Shown here one piece after another: positions 27,300 through 36,575 of a stretch of 64,000 nt of DNA. Source of the stretch: an uncultured Lachnoclostridium sp. (GTDB taxonomy: Bacteria; Bacillota; Clostridia; Lachnospirales; Lachnospiraceae). The first letter of the stretch is position 1, and each line of letters opens with the position of its first letter. The notes below the pieces were generated by a model. It saw only the letters and a program-made list of their open reading frames with translations, did no database searches and was not told the origin of the DNA. The position numbers and the translations under genes are program-made. The stretch is taken from assembly GCA_946415315.1 (NCBI GenBank), contig CAMKRZ010000016.1, positions 1-64,000 on the forward strand, read 5' to 3'.

Positions 27300-28682
27300 A
27301 TGACAGAGACTTACCGTGAACGTGCGTTATTTGCGAAAATGCCCGTCATGGCTGCGATCCGTAAGCTCGCGCTTCCGACGATCGCAGGTCAGATCATTCT
27401 GGTCATCTACAACATGGCGGACACATTTTTCATCGGCTTGACCGGCGATGATGCCAAGATCACGGCGGTTACCGTTTGTCTGCCCGCTTTCATGTTCCTC
27501 TCTGCGATCGCCAACCTGTTCGGCGTGGGCGGCGCAGGGGAAGCTTCCCGGAGTTTAGGCAGTAAAAACAATGAACGCGCAGGGGAAACCTGCGCGTTTT
27601 CGTTTTGGGGATGCGCCGCTCTGACGCTTGTCTATGTGTCTCTGGCGGTACTGCTCCGCCATCCGTTCCTCGATCTGATGGGCGGCGTTGCCCATGACGT
27701 GCACCGCTACGCGAACATCTACCTGCTCGTGACGGTCGGCGCCGGGGGCTTAGGCACGGCGATGAACATGGTGACCGCTCACCTGTTCCGCGCGGAGGGC
27801 CGCAGCCTCGACGCAAGCATCGGTATCGTCATCGGAAGCGTGCTGAACATCGTCCTCGACCCCATCTTCATGTTCGTACTCCTGCCGCCCGGTAAGGAGG
27901 TCCTCGGCGCAGCCCTCGCGACCGCGATTTCCAATTGGATCTCGCTGATGATCATGATCGTGCTGCAGCTCCACCGCTGGAAAAATACCGTGCTTAGCTT
28001 CCACCTTCCGCTCCACGCGGATCGCGAACTTGTCCGTGGCGTTCTCACAACCGGACTTCCCGCATGCGTTATGACGCTCTTCGAAAACATCTCCTACGCC
28101 TGCATGGATCGTCTGATGATGGCAAACGGCACTGCGGCCCAGGCGGGCTTGGGCGTCGCCAAGAAGATCAATATGCTCGCCCACGCGACCGTGCGCGGTC
28201 TGACACAGGGCGTGCTTCCGCTGATCGCCTACAACTATGCAGCCAGGAACCATCAGCGCACCAACCGCGTGATCCGGTACACCGTGTTGATCGCCTTCAG
28301 CATCGGCACTGCCTGTATGATCGCGTGCCTGACCTTAAGCCGCCCGCTGGTCGGCATTTTCCTCGAACCCGGACAGTCGCGCACGACCGGCGCGCTGATC
28401 CTTCGGATCCTCACCATCGGCGGACCGTTCTCCGCCTGCGCGTACACGTTTATCTCGTTCTTCCAGGCTGTGAAGCGGCCCAAAAAAGCGCTTCTTCTTG
28501 CGCTCCTGCGGAAGGGCATCCTCGACATACCGATGATGTTCATTTTCCGCATGTTTGCGCCGCTCACCGGCATTGTCATCGCAACGCCGATCGCGGACAT
28601 CCTGTGCTGCCTGACCTCATTCTCGCTGTTCCTGGCGTACTATAAAAAACACTTCTCGGATAAAAGGACTGCTGTCGATTGA
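27300..28682 (+). CDS. MATE-family efflux transporter
   Basis: 460 residues with about 12 predicted membrane spans. It starts PVMAAIRKLALPTIAGQII and carries the family segments NMADTFFIGLTGD near residue 40 and MVTAHLFRAEGRSLDASIG near residue 160. Proteins of this family export cationic drugs, dyes or metabolites in exchange for Na+ or H+. AAGGGGAT precedes the ATG. It follows proS after 87 bp on the same strand with no strong terminator between, so some read-through from the T-box transcript is possible. Substrate unknown. Confidence 0.92.
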   Translation: MTETYRERALFAKMPVMAAIRKLALPTIAGQIILVIYNMADTFFIGLTGDDAKITAVTVCLPAFMFLSAIANLFGVGGAGEASRSLGSKNNERAGETCAFSFWGCAALTLVYVSLAVLLRHPFLDLMGGVAHDVHRYANIYLLVTVGAGGLGTAMNMVTAHLFRAEGRSLDASIGIVIGSVLNIVLDPIFMFVLLPPGKEVLGAALATAISNWISLMIMIVLQLHRWKNTVLSFHLPLHADRELVRGVLTTGLPACVMTLFENISYACMDRLMMANGTAAQAGLGVAKKINMLAHATVRGLTQGVLPLIAYNYAARNHQRTNRVIRYTVLIAFSIGTACMIACLTLSRPLVGIFLEPGQSRTTGALILRILTIGGPFSACAYTFISFFQAVKRPKKALLLALLRKGILDIPMMFIFRMFAPLTGIVIATPIADILCCLTSFSLFLAYYKKHFSDKRTAVD

Positions 28683-28712
28683 TCCCGACTCCTTAATGAT
28701 CGGCGAAAAGCA

Positions 28713-28744
28713 ACTGCCCCGCGGCAAGCCACGGGGCAGTTTTT
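28713..28744 (+). terminator. Terminator of the proS-MATE unit
   Basis: ACTGCCCCG (28713-28721) pairs with CGGGGCAGT (28732-28740), followed by TTTTT. Confidence 0.85.
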
Positions 28745-28768
28745 CACGGAAAACTAACCATCCACGAT

Positions 28769-29758
28769 CTATCGGATTGGAATCTCCGTGCCGTTGAAAC
28801 TGATGCTCACAATCCTCTCGTACGGCACGAACTGCCATTCTTTGCTGTCCTTCTCTGCGAATCCGGAAAGCAGCGTGAAGAATTCTCTTGCTTCCATTAC
28901 TTCTTCATCCGCTACAGACCTGCCCTTACCGGAGCCTGCCATTCTGCTCAGCATGCCGTTGTTTTCATCGTAATACAGAACCGTTCCATCGTCCAGCCTG
29001 ATGTAATCAAAACTCAGCGTAAACTCCTGTTCCGCCTTCGCATAAACCACCATCTCCGTCAGTGAGAACCGAATGTCCGTCACGGTAATCCCGTCCACCT
29101 CGCGGTTGACCGTGATCACTTCGCTCTTGGCCGTGTAATTGTTGACCCACTCAAATTTGGCCTTGTGATTCTCGGTATCCTCGACGGTAAGCTGCATTTT
29201 TTTATGCCCCAGGTCGATTCCGTCCACATACTCGATCACATATAAATACCACAGTTTTCCGTCTCTGCAGAACGGTGAAGCACCTTTGAAACATGCGTAT
29301 TTTTCATCAACGGCAAACACCGCCTCGCCGGTAATTTCCAGGGAATAATCACATGCTTCATGAAGCCATCCGTCAGGTTCGTCCAGCACATAGTCTGTAC
29401 TGATCTCCGCATAAATGATATGTTTGTCGACGACGATGTCTTCCACAGCAATCGTCACATCCCCGAGTTTTGCGGTAAGATCTTTCGTTATTACAGCCTC
29501 TTCCAGTTTCTGCGCGTGTTCTTTGGTCCCGAACAGTTCCAGGAAACGGCTTTCCTTCAGTTCCTTGGCTCCCGCCACAACAGTGCCTGCCAACAGCGCC
29601 ACGAGACAAGCTGCCAGAAGTGCGGTGTGCATGTAATTCTTATGGGTTCTGTTTCCTTTTGTCATACCCGACAGGGAACCGGAGAGGGTTTTATCTGTCT
29701 CTTCGATGTATCGCGCATCAATATCGGTCAATGCTCTGTCTAAATCCATTCCGTTCAT
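28769..29758 (-). CDS. Membrane anti-sigma factor (DUF4179-like)
   Basis: About 329 residues. A short cytoplasmic N-terminus with an RYIEETD segment is followed by one membrane span (ALLAACLVALLAGTVVAG, about residues 47-64) and an extracellular domain beginning KELKESRFLELFGT, as in DUF4179-type anti-sigma proteins. The gene overlaps or abuts the stop of the ECF sigma gene: an ATG at 29764 overlaps the TGA, but AAGGAAGG fits better with the ATG at 29758. Translational coupling with the sigma factor is clear either way. It presumably holds the sigma factor until an envelope signal arrives. Confidence 0.8.
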   Translation of the reverse strand: MNGMDLDRALTDIDARYIEETDKTLSGSLSGMTKGNRTHKNYMHTALLAACLVALLAGTVVAGAKELKESRFLELFGTKEHAQKLEEAVITKDLTAKLGDVTIAVEDIVVDKHIIYAEISTDYVLDEPDGWLHEACDYSLEITGEAVFAVDEKYACFKGASPFCRDGKLWYLYVIEYVDGIDLGHKKMQLTVEDTENHKAKFEWVNNYTAKSEVITVNREVDGITVTDIRFSLTEMVVYAKAEQEFTLSFDYIRLDDGTVLYYDENNGMLSRMAGSGKGRSVADEEVMEAREFFTLLSGFAEKDSKEWQFVPYERIVSISFNGTEIPIR

Positions 29759-29760
29759 AA

Positions 29761-30330
29761 TCATCCTTCCTTTCTGTCAAGATGTTTTCTGAGTTTTCGT
29801 TTCAGGTTATACAACTGGTTGCTGATATACTTCTCGCTCTTCCCCATTTTCCCGGCGATCTCCGCCACGGAACAGGAAAACCAGAAGCGCCCAAGAAATA
29901 TCGTGCGTTTCTCCGCAGACAGCCCTGCGAGAAATGACTCCAGTTGTGATTTCAGTTTTTCATTGTCATCGGGCTCGTCCCTTCGTCTGTCGGGAATGCA
30001 TTCGGCAAGCTCCTCGTAGGAGCTGATCGTCACCCCTCCGCCTCGTTTCTTCGCCCTGTTGCTTCGAAGTCGTTCCAGCGCAAAATTCCGAACACTCTGA
30101 AGGAGGTATGCTTTCAGATTGGAAGGCTTTGCCGCGGGAATCGCCTGCCATGCGCTCAGATACGCATCATTCACGCATTCCTCCGCGTCCTGCTCGTCCG
30201 AAAGAATGTTTCTCGCGAGCCTTAACATAGCCGCCCCGTACCTCTTCTGAACCGCTTCCAGCGCGCTCTCCGAACCGTCACAGAACATCTCTATGATTTG
30301 ATTGTCACTCAGAAAAATCTCTTTCAACAC
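29761..30330 (-). CDS. ECF-type sigma-70 factor
   Basis: 189 residues. Sigma-2 region (about residues 25-90, with ILSDEQDAEECVNDAYLSAW) and sigma-4 region (about 125-185, with GKMGKSEKYISNQLYNLKRK as helix-turn-helix). GTG is the likely start, six bases after AAGGAG. It forms an operon with the anti-sigma gene. A 14-bp direct repeat, TTGAAAGAGATTTT, occurs once at the start codon and once about 40 bp upstream in the leader. Confidence 0.93.
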   Translation of the reverse strand: MLKEIFLSDNQIIEMFCDGSESALEAVQKRYGAAMLRLARNILSDEQDAEECVNDAYLSAWQAIPAAKPSNLKAYLLQSVRNFALERLRSNRAKKRGGGVTISSYEELAECIPDRRRDEPDDNEKLKSQLESFLAGLSAEKRTIFLGRFWFSCSVAEIAGKMGKSEKYISNQLYNLKRKLRKHLDRKEG

Positions 30331-30397
30331 ACTTTTCTCCTTATGGCAAGATCAAAATCTCTTTCAATCGGACATGAGCTCCGGAATCTCATCCCCA

Positions 30398-30419
30398 AAA
30401 GCAATCGTATGATTGCTTT
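30398..30419. promoter_or_regulatory. Perfect palindrome upstream of the ECF operon
   Basis: AAAGCAATC (30398-30406), GTAT, GATTGCTTT (30411-30419). Could be an operator or leader hairpin of the sigma/anti-sigma transcript. Confidence 0.5.
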
Positions 30420-30489
30420 CACCTACATAGATGCATTTTCAACGGTTAATTTCTTAAACTGCAAATAAATATATGATATTTATCAGACA

Positions 30490-30515
30490 ACGGCCGGTGG
30501 AATCCCACCGGCCGT
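30490..30515 (-). terminator. Hairpin terminator candidate after the 76-residue gene
   Basis: ACGGCCGGTGG pairs with CCACCGGCCGT around a four-base loop. The following minus-strand sequence is T-poor, so termination may be weak. Confidence 0.55.
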
Positions 30516-30530
30516 CACACATTGTCCGTA

Positions 30531-30761
30531 CTATTTTCTTTCGATGTAAAAGCCGTAGACGCCGTTACTGAACTCTCCGGCGGCGAACTCGCGCGCCTTA
30601 CCGTCAACGACGACTTTGTATACCGGAAACTCGTATTTGCTTCCGTACCTCGGGTCATGGATCCGCGCCTTCCGACCGGTGTTCACCCACTCGTACCGGA
30701 AGATGTCCACGTCAAAGAGCCTGCCCTCACCGTCAGTCGCGCTCGTCTGAAACACCCACAT
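30531..30761 (-). CDS. Small conserved-looking hypothetical protein
   Basis: 76 residues, MWVFQTSATDGEGRLFDVDI to the C-terminus YGFYIERK. AAAGAGG lies seven bases before the ATG and a hairpin follows the stop, so it looks like a real gene. It is predicted soluble, beta-rich, with no signal peptide or Cys motif. I do not recognise the family. It is followed on the same strand by the ECF operon but separated from it by the hairpin and a palindrome. Confidence 0.55.
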   Translation of the reverse strand: MWVFQTSATDGEGRLFDVDIFRYEWVNTGRKARIHDPRYGSKYEFPVYKVVVDGKAREFAAGEFSNGVYGFYIERK

Positions 30762-30844
30762 CGCAGAACCTCTTTCTCAATTCTACCTAAGAGCAGCCGA
30801 CCCGAACTTCACTTCCCGTGCAAACAGCACACATCCGGCACTTT

Positions 30845-31417
30845 CTACAGCAGCTCCTCATCGTACACGGCTCTCGCGCCGCCGATGAACTTCGGTCTCA
30901 CACGCGCCGCGAGGACTGTCGCCTCACCGATGCGGTTGTTCACAAGGCGAAGCGGCACCGCAACCTTCTTCAGGTGCATACCGATCAGCGTGAATCCGAT
31001 GTCGATCCCGCCGTCCGCGCGGATCTCCTCAACCGCGACCGGATTCGAAAAATGATGGTACGCCTGCGTCGCAAATGACCCTCCGGCCTTCGGCTGCGGC
31101 ACGACATTGACGATGTCCGCGCCGGGAACCGCTGCCCGCTCAACGATGATAGCGCGGTTCAAATGCTCGCAGCACTGCGCCGCGATGTACACGCCGTGCA
31201 CCTTCGCCGCTTCCCACAGCGCCTCAAAGACAACCTTTGCCACCTCCGGCTGCGAGTCGGTGCCGATCTTCGAGCCGACGATCTCGCTCGTCGAGCAGCC
31301 GACAACTGCAATGTTCCCGCTCTTCAGCTTTGCGCGCTCGATCAATTCCTCCATAACGGCCGTCGCCTCAGCGGCGAGCGCCGTCCGATACTCTTCGTTC
31401 AAAACATCTTCTGTCAT
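30845..31417 (-). CDS. UPF0340/DUF436 family protein (TIGR01440, YwlG-like)
   Basis: 190 residues from MTEDVLNEEY; GAAGG lies seven bases upstream, so the longer in-frame start at 31438 is not used. The family hallmarks GNIAVVGCSTSEIVGSKIGT and QCCEHLNRA (about residues 68-76) are intact. The fold resembles thiolase-like or SAM-independent enzymes, but no reaction is established. It is widespread as a single-copy gene in Firmicutes. Confidence 0.88.
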   Translation of the reverse strand: MTEDVLNEEYRTALAAEATAVMEELIERAKLKSGNIAVVGCSTSEIVGSKIGTDSQPEVAKVVFEALWEAAKVHGVYIAAQCCEHLNRAIIVERAAVPGADIVNVVPQPKAGGSFATQAYHHFSNPVAVEEIRADGGIDIGFTLIGMHLKKVAVPLRLVNNRIGEATVLAARVRPKFIGGARAVYDEELL

Positions 31418-31509
31418 AAAACAGCCTTCTTTCGTCATAGGTTATTGTGTATCACCCCGATACCGGAAAACCCTCTGCCGTTTTCGTAGCGTCTTCTCCG
31501 TGCCTTATT

Positions 31510-32283
31510 TTACTCCGCGTCGCAGAGCGTCGCCGCCACGTATGCGTAGCCGTCATCCGCCGCCTTCTGCGCGATCTCCTTACCTTCCGTGACCGTAAAT
31601 GTGTTGCCGCTGACCGCGATCTTCACCGGTTCGGGGTAAACATACCCGTGCTCAAAGGACACTTCCTTGTCCGACTCGAATCCGAGGCGCTTCGGCGACA
31701 CCAGCATGCGTCCGGTCTTGCCGTAACCGTCCCACGTGTGGCATGCTCTCGCCTCTCCCATCAGCGCCTCCGCGATGCGCGACGGCGACAGGAAACTCGA
31801 GTCCAGCACGAGGTTATAATTGTTAAAGTCGAAATAGCGGATGCCGTAAATCTCGTAGTAGCGCGCGTCCTCATTGGCCGCCCGGGCTGCCAGCTGCTCC
31901 GCCGCATCGGCCTCGCTCTTATAGCTCTCCACCTCGCCGCGGCTCGCGTCCGCGAACACGCGTCTCGCCGCCTCCGCAAGGTCGACCGAAAGGAACACCT
32001 TGAAGGATTTCTCCACAAAATGCCATGCCAACCGTGAGTCGAACAGGATCGACTTGTCAGGATTTTCCCGGCTGATCTGCGCCGTCCGGTCGTCGATCAT
32101 GTGATCGTACTTGTGGTCCTTTGTCATCAGTTCGTTCATTTCCAGAACAGAGATGCCCATCTCGTCCGCGATCGAGCGAATGACTTTGCCGGTCGAATAG
32201 ATCTCGAAGCCGTACTGCTGCTCCAGAATCCGGCACACGGTTGATTTGCCGCTCCCAAGATTTCCTGTCAAAGTGATGTGCAT
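31510..32283 (-). CDS. Cytidylate-kinase-like P-loop protein with C-terminal extension
   Basis: 257 residues; GGAGG lies five bases before the ATG. The P-loop is GNLGSGKST at residues 7-15, and YSTGKVIRSIADEMG with a DSRLAWH segment near residue 82 match the compact (archaeal-type) cytidylate-kinase-like family. Those proteins are normally about 180-200 residues; here about 65 extra residues at the C-terminus (after DGYGKTGRMLVSPKRLG) form an unrecognised beta-rich tail. Likely an NMP kinase acting in the cytoplasm; the substrate is not certain. It lies downstream of the pyrophosphatase gene on the same strand. Confidence 0.75.
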   Translation of the reverse strand: MHITLTGNLGSGKSTVCRILEQQYGFEIYSTGKVIRSIADEMGISVLEMNELMTKDHKYDHMIDDRTAQISRENPDKSILFDSRLAWHFVEKSFKVFLSVDLAEAARRVFADASRGEVESYKSEADAAEQLAARAANEDARYYEIYGIRYFDFNNYNLVLDSSFLSPSRIAEALMGEARACHTWDGYGKTGRMLVSPKRLGFESDKEVSFEHGYVYPEPVKIAVSGNTFTVTEGKEIAQKAADDGYAYVAATLCDAE

Positions 32284-32393
32284 AGCATCCTCCGTTTGTG
32301 CGAAGTTTTTTGATTATCCAGTATAATAGCACGAATGCGTCTCAGATGCAACGTGTCGCTGCACCCGGGACGCATTTTGCGAATTTTCATAAT

Positions 32394-34046
32394 TCAGTTC
32401 TGCAGGATCACGGAAATCCCCGGGATCAACTGTTTCTTGCGCGATACCAGTCTCGGTACCTCGCAGACATTGTCCTCCGCTTTCACGCCGAACGCTTCCT
32501 CAAGCAGGTCCTGTGCTCCGTCACCGGCAAATAACACCCGTGACGTCTCGCTGGTGATGTTCGTCAGCATGAAGAAGAGCATGTTGATACCGCTGTTGGC
32601 GAGCGTTCCGATCAGGAACGGCTTCAACCGCTCCTCGATGCCCGCAAGCTCCTCCGCGCTCATCGAGTTGATCTGCCCGACGCCGAGCGTGAGCGAGCCG
32701 ATCTTGAATTTCTTGTAGTCCTGGTAGAAGATCTCCTCCGGTGAGCGCTCCGCAAGGTGGCTGCCCGCCGCGAACATACGGCTGGCCAGTTCGTTGACGT
32801 CAACCTCCGCGATCTCCGCGAGCGCGAGCGCAGCCTTCCGGTCGGTCTCCGTGCAGGTCGGCGAGTGAAATGCCAGCGTATCCGAGAGGATCGCCGCGCA
32901 CAAAAGCCCCGCGATCTCCTTCGGGATCGCAACACCCTGCTCGCTGTACATCAGATACACGATCGTCGCCGTGCAGCCGAGAGGCTCGTTCCGGAAATAC
33001 ACCGGCTGGAACGTGTACATTCCGCCGATCCGATGGTGGTCGATAATCTCCAGAATGTCCGCTTCCTCAACGCCGTCCACCGCCTGCGCAGGCTCGTTGT
33101 GGTCCACGAGAATGACCTGCTTGCGGCTCATATCCATCAGGTTTCGCCGCGAGATCGTTCCGCGGTAAATGCCCTTGTGATCCAGTATCGGAAAATCCCG
33201 GTTTCTTCGCTTGGCCATCACGTCGCGAATACTGTCGATGTAATCGTCCGTTCGGAACGTGATCAGATTTTCCGTCGTCATAAAATACCCGATCGGCATG
33301 GAGAGGTCGATCAGACGTGCTACGGTAAATGCGTCGTGCGGCGAGCTCAGGATGATACAGCCGTGCTCCTCCGCAAGCCGGCGGATCGTCACCGAAACCT
33401 TCGCGCCCTCGCACACAACGAGGCACGAAGCTCCCATCTCGATCGCGCAGAGCTGTGATTCATAACGGTTTCCGAGGATGACCAGATCCCCCGGTTTGAT
33501 GTAATCCTCCATCAGATCCGGGTTGGCCGCAGCGATCAGCACCTTGCCCTCCGTATAGCGGAGACCGTCAATATCGCCTACGACCAGCGTGCCGTCCAGC
33601 GTATCGAGGATGTTCCCGTACGGCGTCGCTGCCGCAGAGAGGATTCCCGAATCCGAGAGTTCCATCGCCGCCTTCGCGATGTCGCTGATAGTGATGAGGC
33701 CGTCGAGATGCCCCTCCTCGTCCGTGATGCACAGTGTGACCACATGGCTGTCCTGCATCATCAGCCATGCGCGCTTCAGGGACATGTCCCGATCCACGCC
33801 TTTGGTCTCGCGAATATCAATGTCCTTCACCTGCGTTCCCACATACTCGATGTAGTCGGGCGCCGACACGCCGAAGCGCTTCAGCACGTACGCCGTCTCC
33901 GCGTTGATCTCACCGCAGCAGCGCGGCACATGCTTCTTCCCTGTCTGCTTCTCCCGAAGCCATGCGTACGCGATGGCCGAGCAGATGGAATCCGTATCGG
34001 GATTCTTGTGACCGATTACCAGAACTTTTTTCTCATGCGTTGTCAT
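32394..34046 (-). CDS. Mn-dependent inorganic pyrophosphatase, CBS-DRTGG type
   Basis: About 550 residues. The DHH-type family II pyrophosphatase halves are split by a regulatory insert: the N-terminal metal site GHKNPDTDS (residues about 12-20), a CBS pair with a DRTGG domain between (about residues 70-300), then DHHRIGG (about residue 340) and the DHHA2 part to the end. Such CBS-PPases are controlled by adenine nucleotides, including diadenosine polyphosphates. ATG at 34046 follows GGGGAGG at a long spacing; a GTG four codons earlier abuts that site and is less likely. It hydrolyses PPi in the cytoplasm. Its leader contains six 35-bp repeats. Confidence 0.9.
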   Translation of the reverse strand: MTTHEKKVLVIGHKNPDTDSICSAIAYAWLREKQTGKKHVPRCCGEINAETAYVLKRFGVSAPDYIEYVGTQVKDIDIRETKGVDRDMSLKRAWLMMQDSHVVTLCITDEEGHLDGLITISDIAKAAMELSDSGILSAAATPYGNILDTLDGTLVVGDIDGLRYTEGKVLIAAANPDLMEDYIKPGDLVILGNRYESQLCAIEMGASCLVVCEGAKVSVTIRRLAEEHGCIILSSPHDAFTVARLIDLSMPIGYFMTTENLITFRTDDYIDSIRDVMAKRRNRDFPILDHKGIYRGTISRRNLMDMSRKQVILVDHNEPAQAVDGVEEADILEIIDHHRIGGMYTFQPVYFRNEPLGCTATIVYLMYSEQGVAIPKEIAGLLCAAILSDTLAFHSPTCTETDRKAALALAEIAEVDVNELASRMFAAGSHLAERSPEEIFYQDYKKFKIGSLTLGVGQINSMSAEELAGIEERLKPFLIGTLANSGINMLFFMLTNITSETSRVLFAGDGAQDLLEEAFGVKAEDNVCEVPRLVSRKKQLIPGISVILQN

Positions 34047-34105
34047 GGGTGCACACACCTCCCCGATGCATTTGCCTCCGTGGCGCCGGCTTTTCTCAGC
34101 GTTCC

Positions 34106-34300
34106 GGCTTTCAGGCGGAGCGTTATCTTCTCCGTACGCGAGCCGTCAGACGGAATTTTATCGCCTCCGTACGCGTGCCGTCAGACGGAATTTTATCGCC
34201 TCCGTGCGCGTGTCGTCAGACGGACCTCTATCTCCTCTGCGCGCCTGTTGTCAGGCGGGACTTTATCTCTTCCGTACACTAACAGTCAGGCGGAGTTTCC
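34106..34300. repeat. 35-bp tandem repeat array in the pyrophosphatase leader
   Basis: The element (G/T)TCAG(A/G)CGG recurs at 34110, 34145, 34180, 34215, 34250 and 34285, exactly every 35 bp. Several copies form the short palindrome CCGTCAGACGG. Copies 2 and 3 are nearly identical over the whole unit. On the minus strand several units contain CTGACG, 18 bp, then TAAAAT or a variant, which resembles a promoter. The gap 34047-34635 otherwise holds two promoters and no gene that I can support. Confidence 0.85.
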
Positions 34301-34331
34301 TGCCGATGGATGCTTCCGCGTCCCGGATTTT

Positions 34332-34359
34332 ATCTTATTTTACCGCAGAGAGCGGTCAA
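34332..34359 (-). promoter_or_regulatory. Pyrophosphatase promoter
   Basis: TTGACC (34354-34359), 16-bp spacer, TAAGAT (34332-34337) on the minus strand. If used, the 35-bp array is transcribed as a leader of about 280 nt. Confidence 0.6.
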
Positions 34360-34548
34360 AATCAATGCTTACGGCGCGCTGATTAACCGGAAACCTTTGA
34401 AGGATTCGTTGAAGAATTTTCCGAAACGGTCCTTCATAGTGTACCGATAGCGGTGCGGTTGCTCCTCAAGAAGTTGCCGGCGCCGGTTATGTATTCCGCA
34501 CGGTCCTGATTTCACCCCGGACAACGCCGCGAAGGCAATACGAAACAC

Positions 34549-34578
34549 TTGCCAAAAAAGGCCCTCCCATGGTATGAT
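34549..34578 (+). promoter_or_regulatory. pepF promoter
   Basis: TTGCCA (34549-34554), 18-bp spacer, TATGAT (34573-34578). Confidence 0.6.
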
Positions 34579-34635
34579 GAGGGGTAAGACCGACATATCC
34601 GATGCGCGGTCAATCAGAGTTATGGAGGAAAACAC

Positions 34636-36438
34636 ATGGCAGAACAAGTGAAAGAAAGAAATGAGATAGAACAGGAATATCTGTGGGACCTGACATCCTT
34701 ATTTTCCGACGATGAGGCGTGGGAAGCAGAATGCAGCAAGCTCGACAGCGATCTGTCGCAGCTGGAGGCCTTCCGCGGAACGTTCGGCGAAGGCGTGGAG
34801 AAAGTGGTTGAGGCTTACCGCGTGATGTACGAATTGGGCGTTCGGCTCGAGGCCATGCACGGCTACGCGTTCCAGCGCAGAACCGAGGACGCGCGCGACG
34901 CGAAGGCGCAGAACATGGTCACCAAAGCGGATTCCGTTTACGTGCATTTTATGGGCGCTGTTTCCTACTTCGACCCCGAGGTTCTCTCGCTGCCGGACGA
35001 CGTGCTGGAAGCATACCGCCAGGCACCGGAGATGAAACCTTATCTGCATGCATTCGAGGATCTGCTTCGCCAGAAAGCACACACGCTGACAGCAGCTGAG
35101 GAAGCTGTCATCGCAGCGTTTGGCGAGATCCGCGGTGCCGGCGGCGATGTTGCGGACATGCTGATGGACGCGGATATGACCTTCGATTCGATCCCCAACC
35201 CGGAGGATCCGGAGAAACCGATCGAAGTAACGCATGCGAACTATATTCATTTGCAGGAATCGGGCAACCGCGACGTCCGCAAGGCATCGTTTGAAAGCCT
35301 GTACCGCTCCTATCGCAAGCACATCAACACCTTCGGAGCGACCTACCTGAACACGCTCAAGGAGAGCACGCTGATGACGAACCTGCGCCATTACCCTTCG
35401 GCGCGCGCGGCTTCCCTCGCAGCGTACAACATCCCCGAGGCCGTGTATGACAGCCTTGTCGAGACGGTTCACGCGTATCTTCCGCAGATGTACCGCTACC
35501 TGAGACTGCGCAAGAAGCTGCTCGGGCTTGACGAACTGCACTACTACGACATTTATACCCCGATCACACCGGATTACAACGTTTCCTACAACTACGATGA
35601 GGCGAAGGAGCTACTGCTCTCGTCCGTTGCGCCGCTGGGTGAACACTACGTAGAGACCGTTCGCAAGGGACTCGCATCCCGCTGGGTCGACGTGTTCCCG
35701 AACGCAGGCAAGCGCTCCGGCGCATACTCCATCGGCTCCTGCAAGACGACGCCTCATATCTCGATGAACTTCACAGGCACGCTGGACTCCGTGTCCACGC
35801 TCTGCCACGAGATGGGCCATTCGATGCACACCTACCTCACGCATGAGAACCAGCCGCCGCAGTACGACGACTACTCGCTCTTCATCGCCGAGGTTGCGTC
35901 CACAGTCAACGAGAACCTTCTCGCGGAGAATCTTCTCTCGAAGACGACGGACCGTACCGCCCGCCTGTTCCTCATCAACAATCTTCTCGACGGCTTCCGC
36001 GGCACGGTGTTCCGCCAGACGATGTTTGCCGAGTTCGAGCAGATCGCGCATCAGCGCGTACAGAACGGCGAGAGCGCATCTCCCGAGGATCTGTGCGGCA
36101 TTTACCGCGACCTGATCAAACTCTACTTCGGTGACGAGCTTGTGATCGATGACGAGGTCAAATACGAGTGGGCGCGCATCCCGCACTTCTACCGCCCGTT
36201 CTACGTATACCAGTACGCAACCGGTTTCTCGTCGGCAGTCGCGCTCACCGAGGGCATCCTTCGCGAGGGTGAGCCGGCGGTCAAGCGTTACCTCGAGTTC
36301 CTCTCGCTGGGCAACTCGGTCTACCCGCTCGAAGCCCTCGCACACGGCGGTGTCGACCTCTCCACGCCGGAGCCGGTCGCCAAGGCGCTCGACAAGTTCG
36401 CAAGACTTCTGGACGAAGCGGAAGCGCTGGTAGACTGA
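34636..36438 (+). CDS. pepF: Oligoendopeptidase F
   Basis: 600 residues, the usual M3B length. The zinc site is HEMGHSMHTYL (HExxH near residue 393), with the third ligand Glu in SLFIAEVASTVNE. It cleaves oligopeptides of about 7-17 residues in the cytoplasm and may process peptides brought in by the oligopeptide ABC system encoded just downstream on the other strand. GGAGG precedes the ATG. It is monocistronic, closed by a strong terminator. Confidence 0.95.
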   Translation: MAEQVKERNEIEQEYLWDLTSLFSDDEAWEAECSKLDSDLSQLEAFRGTFGEGVEKVVEAYRVMYELGVRLEAMHGYAFQRRTEDARDAKAQNMVTKADSVYVHFMGAVSYFDPEVLSLPDDVLEAYRQAPEMKPYLHAFEDLLRQKAHTLTAAEEAVIAAFGEIRGAGGDVADMLMDADMTFDSIPNPEDPEKPIEVTHANYIHLQESGNRDVRKASFESLYRSYRKHINTFGATYLNTLKESTLMTNLRHYPSARAASLAAYNIPEAVYDSLVETVHAYLPQMYRYLRLRKKLLGLDELHYYDIYTPITPDYNVSYNYDEAKELLLSSVAPLGEHYVETVRKGLASRWVDVFPNAGKRSGAYSIGSCKTTPHISMNFTGTLDSVSTLCHEMGHSMHTYLTHENQPPQYDDYSLFIAEVASTVNENLLAENLLSKTTDRTARLFLINNLLDGFRGTVFRQTMFAEFEQIAHQRVQNGESASPEDLCGIYRDLIKLYFGDELVIDDEVKYEWARIPHFYRPFYVYQYATGFSSAVALTEGILREGEPAVKRYLEFLSLGNSVYPLEALAHGGVDLSTPEPVAKALDKFARLLDEAEALVD

Positions 36439-36495
36439 CGCCTGCGTTGCGCAGGACAGTTGGCTGGTCAACTTGTATAACCTTTAAAGCAACAT

Positions 36496-36538
36496 AAAGG
36501 CGGTGGGTTTGCCCGGGAGGGCAAACCCACCGCCTTTT
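36496..36538 (+). terminator. pepF terminator
   Basis: AAAGGCGGTGGGTTTGCCC pairs with GGGCAAACCCACCGCCTTT, then a short T-run. The stem closely resembles that of the terminator at 37379-37420. Confidence 0.9.
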
Positions 36539-36575
36539 CCTTCTCAACCGGTTGCCAAGACAGCTTTCGAGGTTT

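Noticed and set aside
34369..34647. Minus-strand ORF upstream of pepF
   Set aside because: It overlaps the pepF promoter and start, has no ribosome binding site, and reads opposite to the pyrophosphatase promoter region without a plausible fold.
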